From: JAWXCH01 sp034440595
Lineage (GTDB): Bacteria > Planctomycetota > Planctomycetia > Pirellulales > JALHPA01
Direction: 5' to 3'
Length of the DNA stretch: 8,665 bases
NCBI GenBank assembly: GCA_034440595.1
Contig: JAWXCH010000109.1
Location: forward strand, 1 to 8,665
The position numbers were made by a program, and so were the translations under genes. Below the pieces are notes generated by a model. It was not told the origin of the DNA and did not search any database. It saw only the letters and a program-made list of their open reading frames with translations. This document shows, piece after piece, positions 1 through 7,287 of the stretch. Positions within the stretch are counted from its first letter, which is position 1. Each line of letters begins with the position of its first letter.

Positions 1-2720
1 ACGTTGGCTCGCGCCGCCTGACCGGCCATCTCTTGCAGGCGACAGCGATAACCGATCACGCGACCTTCATCCAATATTGGCGTCCAGTTCGTCACCGAGA
101 CATTCTGCGCGTCGACGTGCAAGAGCCAGCCTTGCTTTGCCCCGCTAGGGATTGCGCGCATTCCGCAATTTGCACTGACGATCGTCCGCAGCTCCGCCGC
201 CGCCTGCCAGGGACGCTGGATATCAATGCCGACAGCAAGGCGAAACTTTCTCGCAGTCTCACCACGAACCACCAGCAGGGAATCCAACATCCGGTGCTGA
301 GCGCGTACGTGGTACGGCAGGCCATTGAACAACAGCGCGGTCCGGGTACGATCGGTGACCAGTTCCAAAAAGTCAGGCGCTTCCAATTGAACCGCATCGG
401 TCACGTGACTGGCACCATGCACACTGCGGCGCATCTCATCCAAGTCCCCCGGCCAGGCAAATCGGCAGGCATAGTAGGATTCCCACGGATCGGCGTACAG
501 AGGCGCTATTGGTTCAAGTTCGATATCGATTTCCACAACCCGGCTGCCGTGCGTGATGCGGGTTTGCTGGACGAACGTGCCGAGCACCTCGCCAGCAGGA
601 TGCATCAGCCTCCCTCGACTGGTGAGTTCGGCGACGAGCGAAGTCGACTTAGTTGCCGTGATCGAGTCGGCCGCCATCACGGTGTATGCCGGCTCCGTTT
701 CCTTCCACGAGTCCGCCGGCATCGCCGGTGTTGGCAGACGCAGCGCAATCTGCTGTGTCAGTCGGTTGCCGCGCGTCCGAAAATCGTTGATCGAGCGAAT
801 CCCACCAGTGTCAGGATCGATGGTCACACGGACCTGCTCGTTGTCCATGATTAAATCTTGCAGCAGCGATTTAGAACCCGAGGGTTTCTTGCTAGCCTTT
901 TCGGCCGGAGGACTTTCCAAATCACTCACGAAGGCAAATCCAAACGGTGGCACCTGTATGATTGCAGAACGAACACCCTCGGTTTCATCGGTGGCCAGCA
1001 CTGTTTGGCCAACTTTCGGCAATACACCAAGCTCCGACACATCGACCAGCATCTGCCGCGTAAAGTTCATCGAATTGCAGAACAACAGCCCCTGCGGTGT
1101 ACCTGCCACACTTTCAGGCGCAACGGTGCCGGCAAGCTGCTCGCGTGCCGCTTCAGCGGCCTGCTGTATGTTCGACCGGAGTTGTCGGTATTGCTGATCG
1201 TCGGTCAGGTCCGCCTTGATCAGTGCGGCTGATAATTCTTCGACGTTAGTCGATTCACCGGCGTGACTGGGTTTAAGAAGCCTGGCACTGCTCGTCAATG
1301 CAATCGTCTCATTGATGGCCTGCCGAAGTTCCAACTCTCGCTGCACTGAGCTAAGAAAGTTCGCCTGCTTGGCCCGCACAGCCTGCCGCAGGTAAGGGGA
1401 TCGATACTTGTCGGGGCTGAACTTGGTCAATTGCCCCACCGAATCGGTCTTGGCAAAAAAATCCTCCAGCGTCACAAATCGCCCCAGCACCGGCGCATAC
1501 GAATGGACTCGCCGCAGGTCATCAAAATAAACCGACGACTGACCAGGCCAATGCGCAAACACAAGTACCGAAACGTGGTCGTAATCCATTGACTCGCCCA
1601 GTTTTTCGGGCAGAGACAGGACCGTGGCGGCGCTCCCTGCATCCAACGGGACTTTGCCAAGAACATCCAACGACGCAAAGCTACTCCCTTCCCACCAGAC
1701 CTTGCTCTGATGGAGTTCTGGAAACCGCCCGTCGTCCAAGGTGTAGTGCAGTGCCCCCTGGTAGCCAAGGCCTCTTAGAATTTGCGGAAGAATCGGCGAT
1801 AGGCCAAACTTTCGCCGGCCGTAGACCCTGGCGTGATGGCCGAGCTGTTGCTGGCAGGTCTCGTGTCCGAGGCGAAAGTTCGCGAAAATCGACTCCAGCG
1901 ACCGGAGTGGCAAAACCTCTTCGCGGTATTCGCCACCGACCAGGCTAAGCTGTTCGGCCGCCAGACGCTCCTTCAGCAATCCCAGCGTCGCGGGCTGCGT
2001 CGCAGCGATCCTATCAACCAGATCGGCGGACGCCATCAAATTCAGCGGATGACGGCCTAAGAGTTCGCGGCGCAGAGTCTCCCCCAGCGTGGTTTCCGCT
2101 ATTAATGTCAGGTCGATCAGATGCGTATCGACCGGATAGAAATGGCTGCGGGCCTCCAGCAACAAATCAAAACAACGCTGCAAGTGCTCGGTAGACTCAC
2201 TCTCCTGACTGGCCTGCCAGGCCATTGCCGCCGCGACCAGACTCTCGCGAAACTGGGCCTCATCCAAGTTGCTCATGTAACGCATCCGCCGCGTCAGCAA
2301 CTCGGTCATTAAGAAACACGTCCCCAGGGCGTGGAAATCGGCGATGATTTCCGGCAGCTTGCTGGAAAAGTCGGTGCGGAGCGATTCGTCCAGGCTTTGC
2401 GAAATCTGCTCCAATACCTGATTGCGATCGACAGCGTCCTTAATTAACACCGCACCTTGTTCAGCGACCCGATCAGCCAGGTCGGTCGGTATCTCTTCGA
2501 CGCAAATACCGGGCACCAAGATCAGCATGCCAGTGACATCCTGCGGGGGGTCGTCGACTCGATAGACAGCAGGAGATTTGCCAGTTTCGCTAATTAGCCC
2601 AGGGTGCCAAAGCGCGGACCACGCGCACAGAAGTCCCTCAGCGGATCTTCCGGTATGGTGCATCGGAAAATCTTCCAAACTATGGCAGGGTAACAAGATG
2701 GCGTGTTCGACTAATTTCAT
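1..2720 (-). CDS. GH38-like (alpha-mannosidase-like) protein, 3' end outside window
   Basis: One frame is open for 906 codons from ATG at 2720 to the window edge, so the C-terminus is missing. The start gives MKLVEHAILLPCHSLEDFP, a beta strand followed by a loop as at a GH38 catalytic-domain start. The order fits GH38: an alpha/beta N-terminal part (about 1-425, with LSLVGGEYREE at 258-268 and LSPILPQILRGLGY at 307-320), a helical middle (about 430-535), then a beta-sandwich (about 540 onward, with VRVTIDPDTGGIRSINDF at 630-647 and RGNRLTQQ at 650-657). GH38 enzymes cleave alpha-mannosides using a zinc ion and an Asp nucleophile in a W-x-P-D-[ST]-F-G-like motif. Here the aligned stretch is YGRRKFGLSP (300-309), with Arg303 where Asp is expected, and the N-terminal HxD zinc motif is not evident. 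Mannosidase activity is therefore doubtful. No signal peptide is visible. Family assignment is from motif memory; the altered active site is seen directly, its consequence inferred. Confidence 0.75.
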   Translation of the reverse strand, partial: MKLVEHAILLPCHSLEDFPMHHTGRSAEGLLCAWSALWHPGLISETGKSPAVYRVDDPPQDVTGMLILVPGICVEEIPTDLADRVAEQGAVLIKDAVDRNQVLEQISQSLDESLRTDFSSKLPEIIADFHALGTCFLMTELLTRRMRYMSNLDEAQFRESLVAAAMAWQASQESESTEHLQRCFDLLLEARSHFYPVDTHLIDLTLIAETTLGETLRRELLGRHPLNLMASADLVDRIAATQPATLGLLKERLAAEQLSLVGGEYREEVLPLRSLESIFANFRLGHETCQQQLGHHARVYGRRKFGLSPILPQILRGLGYQGALHYTLDDGRFPELHQSKVWWEGSSFASLDVLGKVPLDAGSAATVLSLPEKLGESMDYDHVSVLVFAHWPGQSSVYFDDLRRVHSYAPVLGRFVTLEDFFAKTDSVGQLTKFSPDKYRSPYLRQAVRAKQANFLSSVQRELELRQAINETIALTSSARLLKPSHAGESTNVEELSAALIKADLTDDQQYRQLRSNIQQAAEAAREQLAGTVAPESVAGTPQGLLFCNSMNFTRQMLVDVSELGVLPKVGQTVLATDETEGVRSAIIQVPPFGFAFVSDLESPPAEKASKKPSGSKSLLQDLIMDNEQVRVTIDPDTGGIRSINDFRTRGNRLTQQIALRLPTPAMPADSWKETEPAYTVMAADSITATKSTSLVAELTSRGRLMHPAGEVLGTFVQQTRITHGSRVVEIDIELEPIAPLYADPWESYYACRFAWPGDLDEMRRSVHGASHVTDAVQLEAPDFLELVTDRTRTALLFNGLPYHVRAQHRMLDSLLVVRGETARKFRLAVGIDIQRPWQAAAELRTIVSANCGMRAIPSGAKQGWLLHVDAQNVSVTNWTPILDEGRVIGYRCRLQEMAGQAARAN

Positions 2721-2863
2721 TCTCGGAGCATGTACGGCAAACGGACAAACGTCAAGGAGTGTCGGAGGATGAAACCTCGACGCGTTTTAAAGTCCATACA
2801 ACTGTCAGAACGGCTGACCGACTATGCGTCGGCAATTTGGTCGGTGAATCACACACTGCCAAA

Positions 2864-2903
2864 TAGCAGCGGTTCTTCACTGTTAGCCGCGGTTCTTCAC
2901 TGT
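2864..2903. repeat. 20-bp tandem direct repeat, two copies
   Basis: Copy 1 (2864-2883) and copy 2 (2884-2903) are directly adjacent and match at 19 of 20 bases; the only difference is A at 2868 against C at 2888. The shared core is CGGTTCTTCACTGT. The period of 20 is not a multiple of three, so the repeat is not a natural protein repeat. It lies about 145-185 bp upstream of the GH38-like start and about 340 bp upstream of the sigma factor start. It could be a pair of protein-binding sites nearly two helical turns apart, or a simple duplication. Confidence 0.85.
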
Positions 2904-2989
2904 GTGGACTCCATAATTGAGACCGAGAATGCCACATAAGTCATTGTTTATATTGACGTTATGTCGCCGGTAGACTGCCCCGAACATCA

Positions 2990-3032
2990 GCTACATCGCG
3001 AGCTCCGTGCCCCTTGGAGCTCGCGACGTAGC
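2990..3032. repeat. Long inverted repeat / hairpin
   Basis: The 17-nt arms 2990-3006 and 3016-3032 are reverse complements at 16 of 17 positions around a 9-nt spacer (3007-3015). The inner part, CGCGAGCTCC / GGAGCTCGCG, pairs perfectly. No T-run follows, and both neighbouring genes point away from it, so it is not a terminator for either. It resembles a REP-type dispersed palindrome or a regulatory cruciform. That it is a repeat family is a guess; the pairing itself is seen directly. Confidence 0.85.
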
Positions 3033-3155
3033 CGGGTGTTAGCACTGAATCGCCGCATGGGTGCAGAACTCGGGCGTCAGTTGCCTACTACAACATCCGC
3101 AAACAGGTCTGGAACCGAACACGCGGACGAAAACTTTCTGAATATTTTTGTTCTG

Positions 3156-3183
3156 TTGCATGCATTACAGTAAATGACATAAT
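3156..3183 (+). promoter_or_regulatory. Possible sigma-70-like promoter of the sigma/kinase operon
   Basis: TTGCAT (3156-3161) and CATAAT (3178-3183) are separated by 16 bp. The -10 matches the consensus at 5 of 6 positions, the -35 at only 3 of 6. Transcription would begin near 3190, leaving a leader of roughly 55 nt. The surrounding AT-rich stretch supports a promoter here, but the operon could equally use an ECF-type promoter recognised by its own sigma factor. Confidence 0.35.
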
Positions 3184-3245
3184 CTTTGGTGTGCCTCGGG
3201 TGTGTCAAAATAGAGGGTCTCGGCGAAAATCCCGAATAAAGATAA

Positions 3246-3824
3246 ATGGCTGAGACTCCCTTCAACGAATTGCTCCTGCGCGTCAGACGTGGCGACGAAC
3301 AAGCTGCTACAGAGCTTGTCGATCGGTACCAGCCGCATATCCAGCGGCTGATTCGCGTTCGCCTGGCCAATCCAACCTTGCGCCGGCAGGTCGATTCCAC
3401 GGATATTTGCCAGTCAGTGATGGCCGATTTCTTTGTCCGCGCCGCGGTTGGTCAGTTTGAATTGGAGTCCCCACAGCAATTGGTGGGCTTGCTGTCGACC
3501 ATGGCGAAAAATAAAATCGCCAAAACTGCCGCCAAGAACTATGCCGCTCGCCGCGACATTCGCCGTGTCTTGGATGTGGATGGCGATACCGATCCAAACC
3601 TTTTCCCGAGCACCGAATCCACGCCAAGCGCGCGCTGTAGCCGCAAGGATCTGGTGGCCGCCGTCCGCAGCCGCTTGAGCGAGCGAGACCGGCAGATTGC
3701 CGAATTACGAGCACTTGGCAAGAGTTGGATGGAGATCGGCATCGAGTTGGGTGTGTCGGCCGATGCCTTGCGAATTCGTTTTACCCGCGTTGCGAACAGA
3801 ATTGCCACCGAACTGGGTGTTTGA
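3246..3824 (+). CDS. ECF-type RNA polymerase sigma factor (planctomycete, kinase-linked)
   Basis: The 192-residue size is typical of an ECF sigma factor, which has regions 2 and 4 only. Region 2 covers about residues 10-90, including ELVDRYQPHIQRLIRVRL and the planctomycete-like DSTDICQSVMADFFVRA (50-66). Region 4 covers about 134-190, with a helix-turn-helix around GKSWMEIGIELGVSADALR (158-176). The protein should bind core RNA polymerase and direct it to a specific promoter set. The ATG is immediately preceded by an in-frame TAA, so no earlier start is possible; no clear Shine-Dalgarno site is present. The kinase gene begins 23 nt after the stop, indicating co-transcription. No anti-sigma factor is encoded nearby. 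ECF factors next to Ser/Thr kinases are known in Planctomycetes, so control by phosphorylation is a reasonable inference, though no target residue can be named from this sequence. Confidence 0.9.
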   Translation: MAETPFNELLLRVRRGDEQAATELVDRYQPHIQRLIRVRLANPTLRRQVDSTDICQSVMADFFVRAAVGQFELESPQQLVGLLSTMAKNKIAKTAAKNYAARRDIRRVLDVDGDTDPNLFPSTESTPSARCSRKDLVAAVRSRLSERDRQIAELRALGKSWMEIGIELGVSADALRIRFTRVANRIATELGV

Positions 3825-3847
3825 ACCGAACATTTGAGCAGGGCGGC

Positions 3848-6397
3848 ATGTCAAGTATCAATCCACTCGCGACATTTTCTTTCGACCTTCGCCACCAGCA
3901 GCGCACGCGTTGGTTGGCCGGAGATCGCGTCTCAATCGAAACCTTGATGGGGGCGGCCGTCAGTATCCCCACGTACAGCGAAGTCTTGCTTGATCTGGTC
4001 TATGCCGAGTTCTGCCTGCGCGAAGAACTGGACGAGAATCCTAAAAGCGAAGAGTATTTGGCTCGTTACCCGGAGCATCGCATCGATCTGCACCGAATGT
4101 TCGAGATGCACGTCGCCTTGCGTAGCACGGTGAACGACTACCTGGCCAGCTCCAACAATCTCGAAAACATAGGAGATGGCGAGTTAGGGACCAACCGGTC
4201 GACCTTGACGATCATCTCTTGCCCGACCTGCAATGCGGTCGTGGATGGCAATCTGTTCGATCGTGCGAATCTGAGTTGTGCCGTCTGCGGCTGGCAATTT
4301 GCAGTGCCCGAGCGAATGCAGTTTGCGCAGTTGCACCCAGGTAACTTTCTGGGTCGCTTTGAGCTGCTGCAAAAGGTTGGTGCAGGGCAATATGGCGAAG
4401 TCTGGAAGGCTCAGGACATCGAACTTCTCCGCAATGTAGCAATCAAGATTCCGCATCACACGGACAACAGCCGCTCGATCCGCGAAAACTTCCTGCGCGA
4501 AGCTCAAGCGTTGGCCATTCTCAAACACCCGAATATCGTGCCGGTGTTTGAGGTCAGCGAGCAGGCCGATGTCATCCTGATTGTCAGTGACTACGTCGAT
4601 GGTACGTCACTCTTGGAGCGGATGAAGCGCGAGAAGATCGCGCCACGGCAGGCGGCGGTCTGGTGCGCGCAAGTTGCACGTGCCTTGGCCTATGCCCACC
4701 GCAGCGGAATTGTGCATCGCGATCTCAAACCAAGCAACATTTTGCTCGATCAGGCCGACGCACCTTACGTCGTCGATTTTGGACTAGCCAAGCACGAGTC
4801 GCATCTGGCCAGTTCGACCAAGGACGATCGGATTGTCGGTACGCCAGCGTATATGTCACCCGAGCAGGCGCAGGGGGGAACCGAACTGGCCGAGCCGCGC
4901 AGCGATATCTATTCGCTCGGCGTTTTGCTGTACGAACTACTCTGCGGCAAGCGACCTTTTGAAGGGACCGTGCCCGAGGTGCTGCGCAGTGTTGTCCGCG
5001 ATAAACCACTGGTACCATCGCAACGGAGCAGCGGCGTGCCGACGGCGCTAGAGGCAATCTGCCTCAAAGCAATGAGCAAAGTTTGCCAGGCACGTTATGC
5101 CGATGGCGACCTGCTGGCCGACGATTTGGAACGGTACTTGAATGGCGAGCCGGTACTGGCCACTAACCCGTCGCTTGTTCGCCGAGCATTGTGGCATGCT
5201 CGCCGCCGCTGGGTAGCGACGACCGCTGTGCTGGCGCTGATAGGCACGGTCGTTTTCGGTGGGTTTATCTTTAAGCAACCTCCGCCCTCCCGCATTCCGC
5301 CATTGCCCGGAGGTATCCGACACGTGGCCATCACCACCGAGCCGGAGGGGGCGGAAGTGATGTTTATTCCCATCAGCGACCAGACCGGCTTGCCGATGCC
5401 GGATAAACGTGTAGCGGCCAAGGGAAGTACTCCCGTCATCAACACGCCACTAATGCCTGGCAATTACTTGGTCGTGGCGTGGATTGATGGTTATGGTTTT
5501 CATGAGGTGTACCGGCACGTGCCACGCGATTCGACCGAAACTCCCAGTGGTGGAGCGCACAAGAGGTCGACGCAACTCGACGATGGTAGAGTGGAACTTC
5601 CAAACGTGAAGCTGTGGCGAGATTTTGATGTTATAGAAGGCATGGCTCTGGTGCCTGGCAAGACGCTGGCGATCGTGGACGAAGAAGCGGAAAAGCAGGC
5701 GAACGCTAATTTGAATATTTATGAGAAGGGGATGGCCTTTCCGGGGTTCTACATTGACACCAACGAGGTCACGATTCGCGAATGGAAAACGCAGACTCGT
5801 TGGCTGCCTGATCCAGTCCGCCTATCTAAATGGAAAGAGTCGGATCCGATTACCCACATTTCGGTAGATAGCGCGATAGGACATTTGGAAAGAATTGGAA
5901 AGCGACTACTGTCAGACGACGAGTATGAGTTCGCCGTGGGAACGTGCGATCCAAAAGCGGGTGAAGCCAAAATATTGCAAAAACGTGAATACATATCTGG
6001 AATCGCAGTAGGGGGTCAGCGAAGTGTACCCCAGCAGGACAGCTTGCCGCTTGCACCGAATGTTTATAACCTCCGTGGCGGTGTGGCGGAGTGGACTAGC
6101 CGTATCGCAGCAATTGATGGAACAATTTCAACAGAGACAGATGGCCTTGCATCTCGATATTATTCCCTTTCAAGAATAGTCGCAGGACCGCGGCCAACAC
6201 CGAAGTCCGCTTTTGAATCGAGTGTTTTTCAGTTGCCATGCGTCGGACTTTGGAATTCTCGCAATAGCATAAAGGGTGAATCAGGTGGAATTGGTTTTCG
6301 TGGTGCTAGAAGCCTCGGCCCGCGGAGATTTCCGAAGGAATTTATGCACGAGGTTTGGGAGAGTGCCAGACCAAAATTGGCAGGCGAAGAAAAATAA
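3848..6397 (+). CDS. Transmembrane Ser/Thr protein kinase with PEGA-like and FGE-like C-terminal domains
   Basis: The 849-residue product has an N-terminal region typical of planctomycete kinases (LREELDENPKSEEYLARYPEH, split around 57-77). A zinc-ribbon-like segment follows (C125-P-T-C128 and C144-A-V-C147). The kinase domain spans about 170-432: glycine loop GAGQYGEV (178-185), Lys200 in VAIK, likely Glu218, HRDLKPSN (290-297, catalytic Asp292), DFG (310-312), SPEQ (337-340). All catalytic residues are present. A membrane helix lies at about 456-475. Beyond it are a PEGA-like beta domain (about 490-560) and an FGE/sulfatase-modifying-factor-like domain (about 597-825: FYIDTNEVTIREW, GKRLLSDDEYEFAV, NLRGGVAEWT, GIGFRGA). 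The last lacks recognisable FGE catalytic cysteines and is probably a ligand-binding fold. An earlier in-frame ATG at 3725 would overlap the sigma gene by 100 nt and add non-homologous sequence; the 3848 start has GAGCAGGG just upstream. Confidence 0.9.
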   Translation: MSSINPLATFSFDLRHQQRTRWLAGDRVSIETLMGAAVSIPTYSEVLLDLVYAEFCLREELDENPKSEEYLARYPEHRIDLHRMFEMHVALRSTVNDYLASSNNLENIGDGELGTNRSTLTIISCPTCNAVVDGNLFDRANLSCAVCGWQFAVPERMQFAQLHPGNFLGRFELLQKVGAGQYGEVWKAQDIELLRNVAIKIPHHTDNSRSIRENFLREAQALAILKHPNIVPVFEVSEQADVILIVSDYVDGTSLLERMKREKIAPRQAAVWCAQVARALAYAHRSGIVHRDLKPSNILLDQADAPYVVDFGLAKHESHLASSTKDDRIVGTPAYMSPEQAQGGTELAEPRSDIYSLGVLLYELLCGKRPFEGTVPEVLRSVVRDKPLVPSQRSSGVPTALEAICLKAMSKVCQARYADGDLLADDLERYLNGEPVLATNPSLVRRALWHARRRWVATTAVLALIGTVVFGGFIFKQPPPSRIPPLPGGIRHVAITTEPEGAEVMFIPISDQTGLPMPDKRVAAKGSTPVINTPLMPGNYLVVAWIDGYGFHEVYRHVPRDSTETPSGGAHKRSTQLDDGRVELPNVKLWRDFDVIEGMALVPGKTLAIVDEEAEKQANANLNIYEKGMAFPGFYIDTNEVTIREWKTQTRWLPDPVRLSKWKESDPITHISVDSAIGHLERIGKRLLSDDEYEFAVGTCDPKAGEAKILQKREYISGIAVGGQRSVPQQDSLPLAPNVYNLRGGVAEWTSRIAAIDGTISTETDGLASRYYSLSRIVAGPRPTPKSAFESSVFQLPCVGLWNSRNSIKGESGGIGFRGARSLGPRRFPKEFMHEVWESARPKLAGEEK

Positions 6398-6401
6398 AAT
6401 C

Positions 6402-6433
6402 GCCGGCGCGATGCGTCATGCATCCGCGTCGGC
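6402..6433. terminator. Bidirectional intrinsic terminator between convergent genes
   Basis: Arms GCCGGCGCGATGC (6402-6414) and GCATCCGCGTCGGC (6420-6433) pair around a 5-nt loop with one G-T pair and one bulged base. On the minus strand the stem is followed by ATTTTATTTT, a good U-rich tail for terminating the DUF1559 pair's transcript. On the plus strand the following TAACTATTT is weaker. The hairpin starts 4 nt after the kinase stop codon and lies within the 81-bp convergent spacer, where a shared terminator is expected. Confidence 0.7.
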
Positions 6434-6478
6434 TAACTATTTCGTCGTTACACATCCAGGACGACATTCTCAATATCG

Positions 6479-7231
6479 CTACTTTTTAATCGCGTTTGCT
6501 AGACGCACAAGGAATGGAACGCCCCCCACACGCATCTTGACCTGGAACTTCTCCCCTTCGATAGCGCGGACGCTTTTGTCCATCTGAATGTCAATTAGCC
6601 GCACGTTAGCGGGTGGTTCTTGCATTTGATAACCGATCGCCAGCAACCGCATCGGCATCTCTTTCAGCTTCTCCGCTTGCGCTGGCGAACTGGCCTTCAT
6701 CTTCTCTGGATTTGCCAGCACCGTAAAGACCTTCACGTAAAGCACTGTTTCCCGTTTCGTGTTCTGCACACGAACGTAGTTCTCGCGCACGACCTCTAGC
6801 CCGGGGCGGAACTGCGGAATAAAACTCGATGGTACGGTTGATTCCAGGGCAGATAAGCTGTTGAACAACAATGATTCACCATCACGACAGCCTTCACAAT
6901 TTGGACCTTCGCAATATTGAGGCCAGACAGCATCGGGGGCGAATATTTTCAATTCCCAGTAGTAGTCGTTGCACGGATCAGTATGCCGTTCCACCATGTA
7001 AACTGTATCGTCAGGCCCTTCGTCCCACATGGGAAAGAGCCGACAGTTGCATTCAAGCTCCGTCAGCAGTGACCGTTCCGGTTGAGAACCGGTTGCGACT
7101 TTAGTCGCCTGCACCGCACTCTTCCCGGTCGTTGACGCGACCTTGGCTGAATCGGCGGCATTGGAAATACCAATCCAAGACAACGCCCCAACCCCCAACA
7201 AAACCAAAATAAAGCTGGCCCGCTTTAACAT
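6479..7231 (-). CDS. Secreted cysteine-containing hypothetical protein
   Basis: I do not recognise a family. The 250-residue product begins with a classical signal peptide: positive residues (MLKRAS), a hydrophobic core (about 7-22) and a likely cleavage after SNA at residue 25. The mature part starts with a low-complexity Ala/Thr/Ser/Lys linker (26-52). It has six cysteines at 61, 63, 87, 107, 112 and 115, including C107-x4-C112-x2-C115, which suggests disulfides or a metal site. The C-terminal half looks like a beta-rich domain. An ATG 60 nt earlier (7291) overlaps the upstream stop as ATGA, but it would bury the signal peptide behind 20 extra residues. The 7231 start has GAAAGGG 8 nt upstream and is preferred. 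It lies 56 nt downstream of the DUF1559 gene and is probably co-transcribed. Confidence 0.7.
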   Translation of the reverse strand: MLKRASFILVLLGVGALSWIGISNAADSAKVASTTGKSAVQATKVATGSQPERSLLTELECNCRLFPMWDEGPDDTVYMVERHTDPCNDYYWELKIFAPDAVWPQYCEGPNCEGCRDGESLLFNSLSALESTVPSSFIPQFRPGLEVVRENYVRVQNTKRETVLYVKVFTVLANPEKMKASSPAQAEKLKEMPMRLLAIGYQMQEPPANVRLIDIQMDKSVRAIEGEKFQVKMRVGGVPFLVRLANAIKK

Positions 7232-7239
7232 GATCGTCA

Positions 7240-7246
7240 CCCTTTC
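7240..7246 (-). promoter_or_regulatory. Ribosome binding site deciding the start of the secreted protein
   Basis: GAAAGGG on the minus strand lies 8 nt before the ATG at 7231. The alternative ATG at 7291 has no comparable site. Together with the signal peptide that begins at 7231, this supports the shorter 250-residue product. Confidence 0.55.
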
Positions 7247-7287
7247 AGAAAAGAAAAATGGAAAAGTTACGCAACACACACATCCTT

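Larger units (their letters stand above)
2721..3245. other. Divergent intergenic region (525 bp)
   Basis: This separates the minus-strand GH38-like gene from the plus-strand sigma/kinase operon, so it must hold both promoters. It contains a 20-bp tandem repeat, a long inverted repeat and a possible sigma-70-like promoter, listed separately. Short frames exist on both strands, but none shows a recognisable family. I could not identify a convincing promoter for the GH38-like gene: a TTGACG hexamer on the minus strand (2755-2750) lies so close to its start that it would leave almost no leader. Confidence 0.7.

Noticed and set aside
33..1232. Plus-strand frames of 124-273 codons
   Set aside because: They lie antisense to the long uninterrupted GH38-like frame, have Arg/Cys/Pro-rich low-quality composition and match no family.
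1472..1768. Minus-strand frame of 98 codons
   Set aside because: It is the +1/-1 shadow of the GH38-like frame on the same strand; the homopolymer at 1455-1461 was checked and keeps the main frame open, so no frameshift is needed.
2769..2939. 56-codon plus-strand frame preceded by AAGGAG
   Set aside because: It has a fair ribosome site, but it contains the 20-bp tandem repeat read in two different frames, overlaps the GH38-like promoter region and resembles no family.
2961..3173. 70-codon plus-strand frame
   Set aside because: It runs through the hairpin at 2990-3032 and the promoter region; composition is not protein-like.
3725..3847. Earlier in-frame start for the kinase
   Set aside because: It would overlap the sigma factor gene by 100 nt; the residues it adds are Cys/Arg-rich out-of-frame translation of the sigma factor's region 4.
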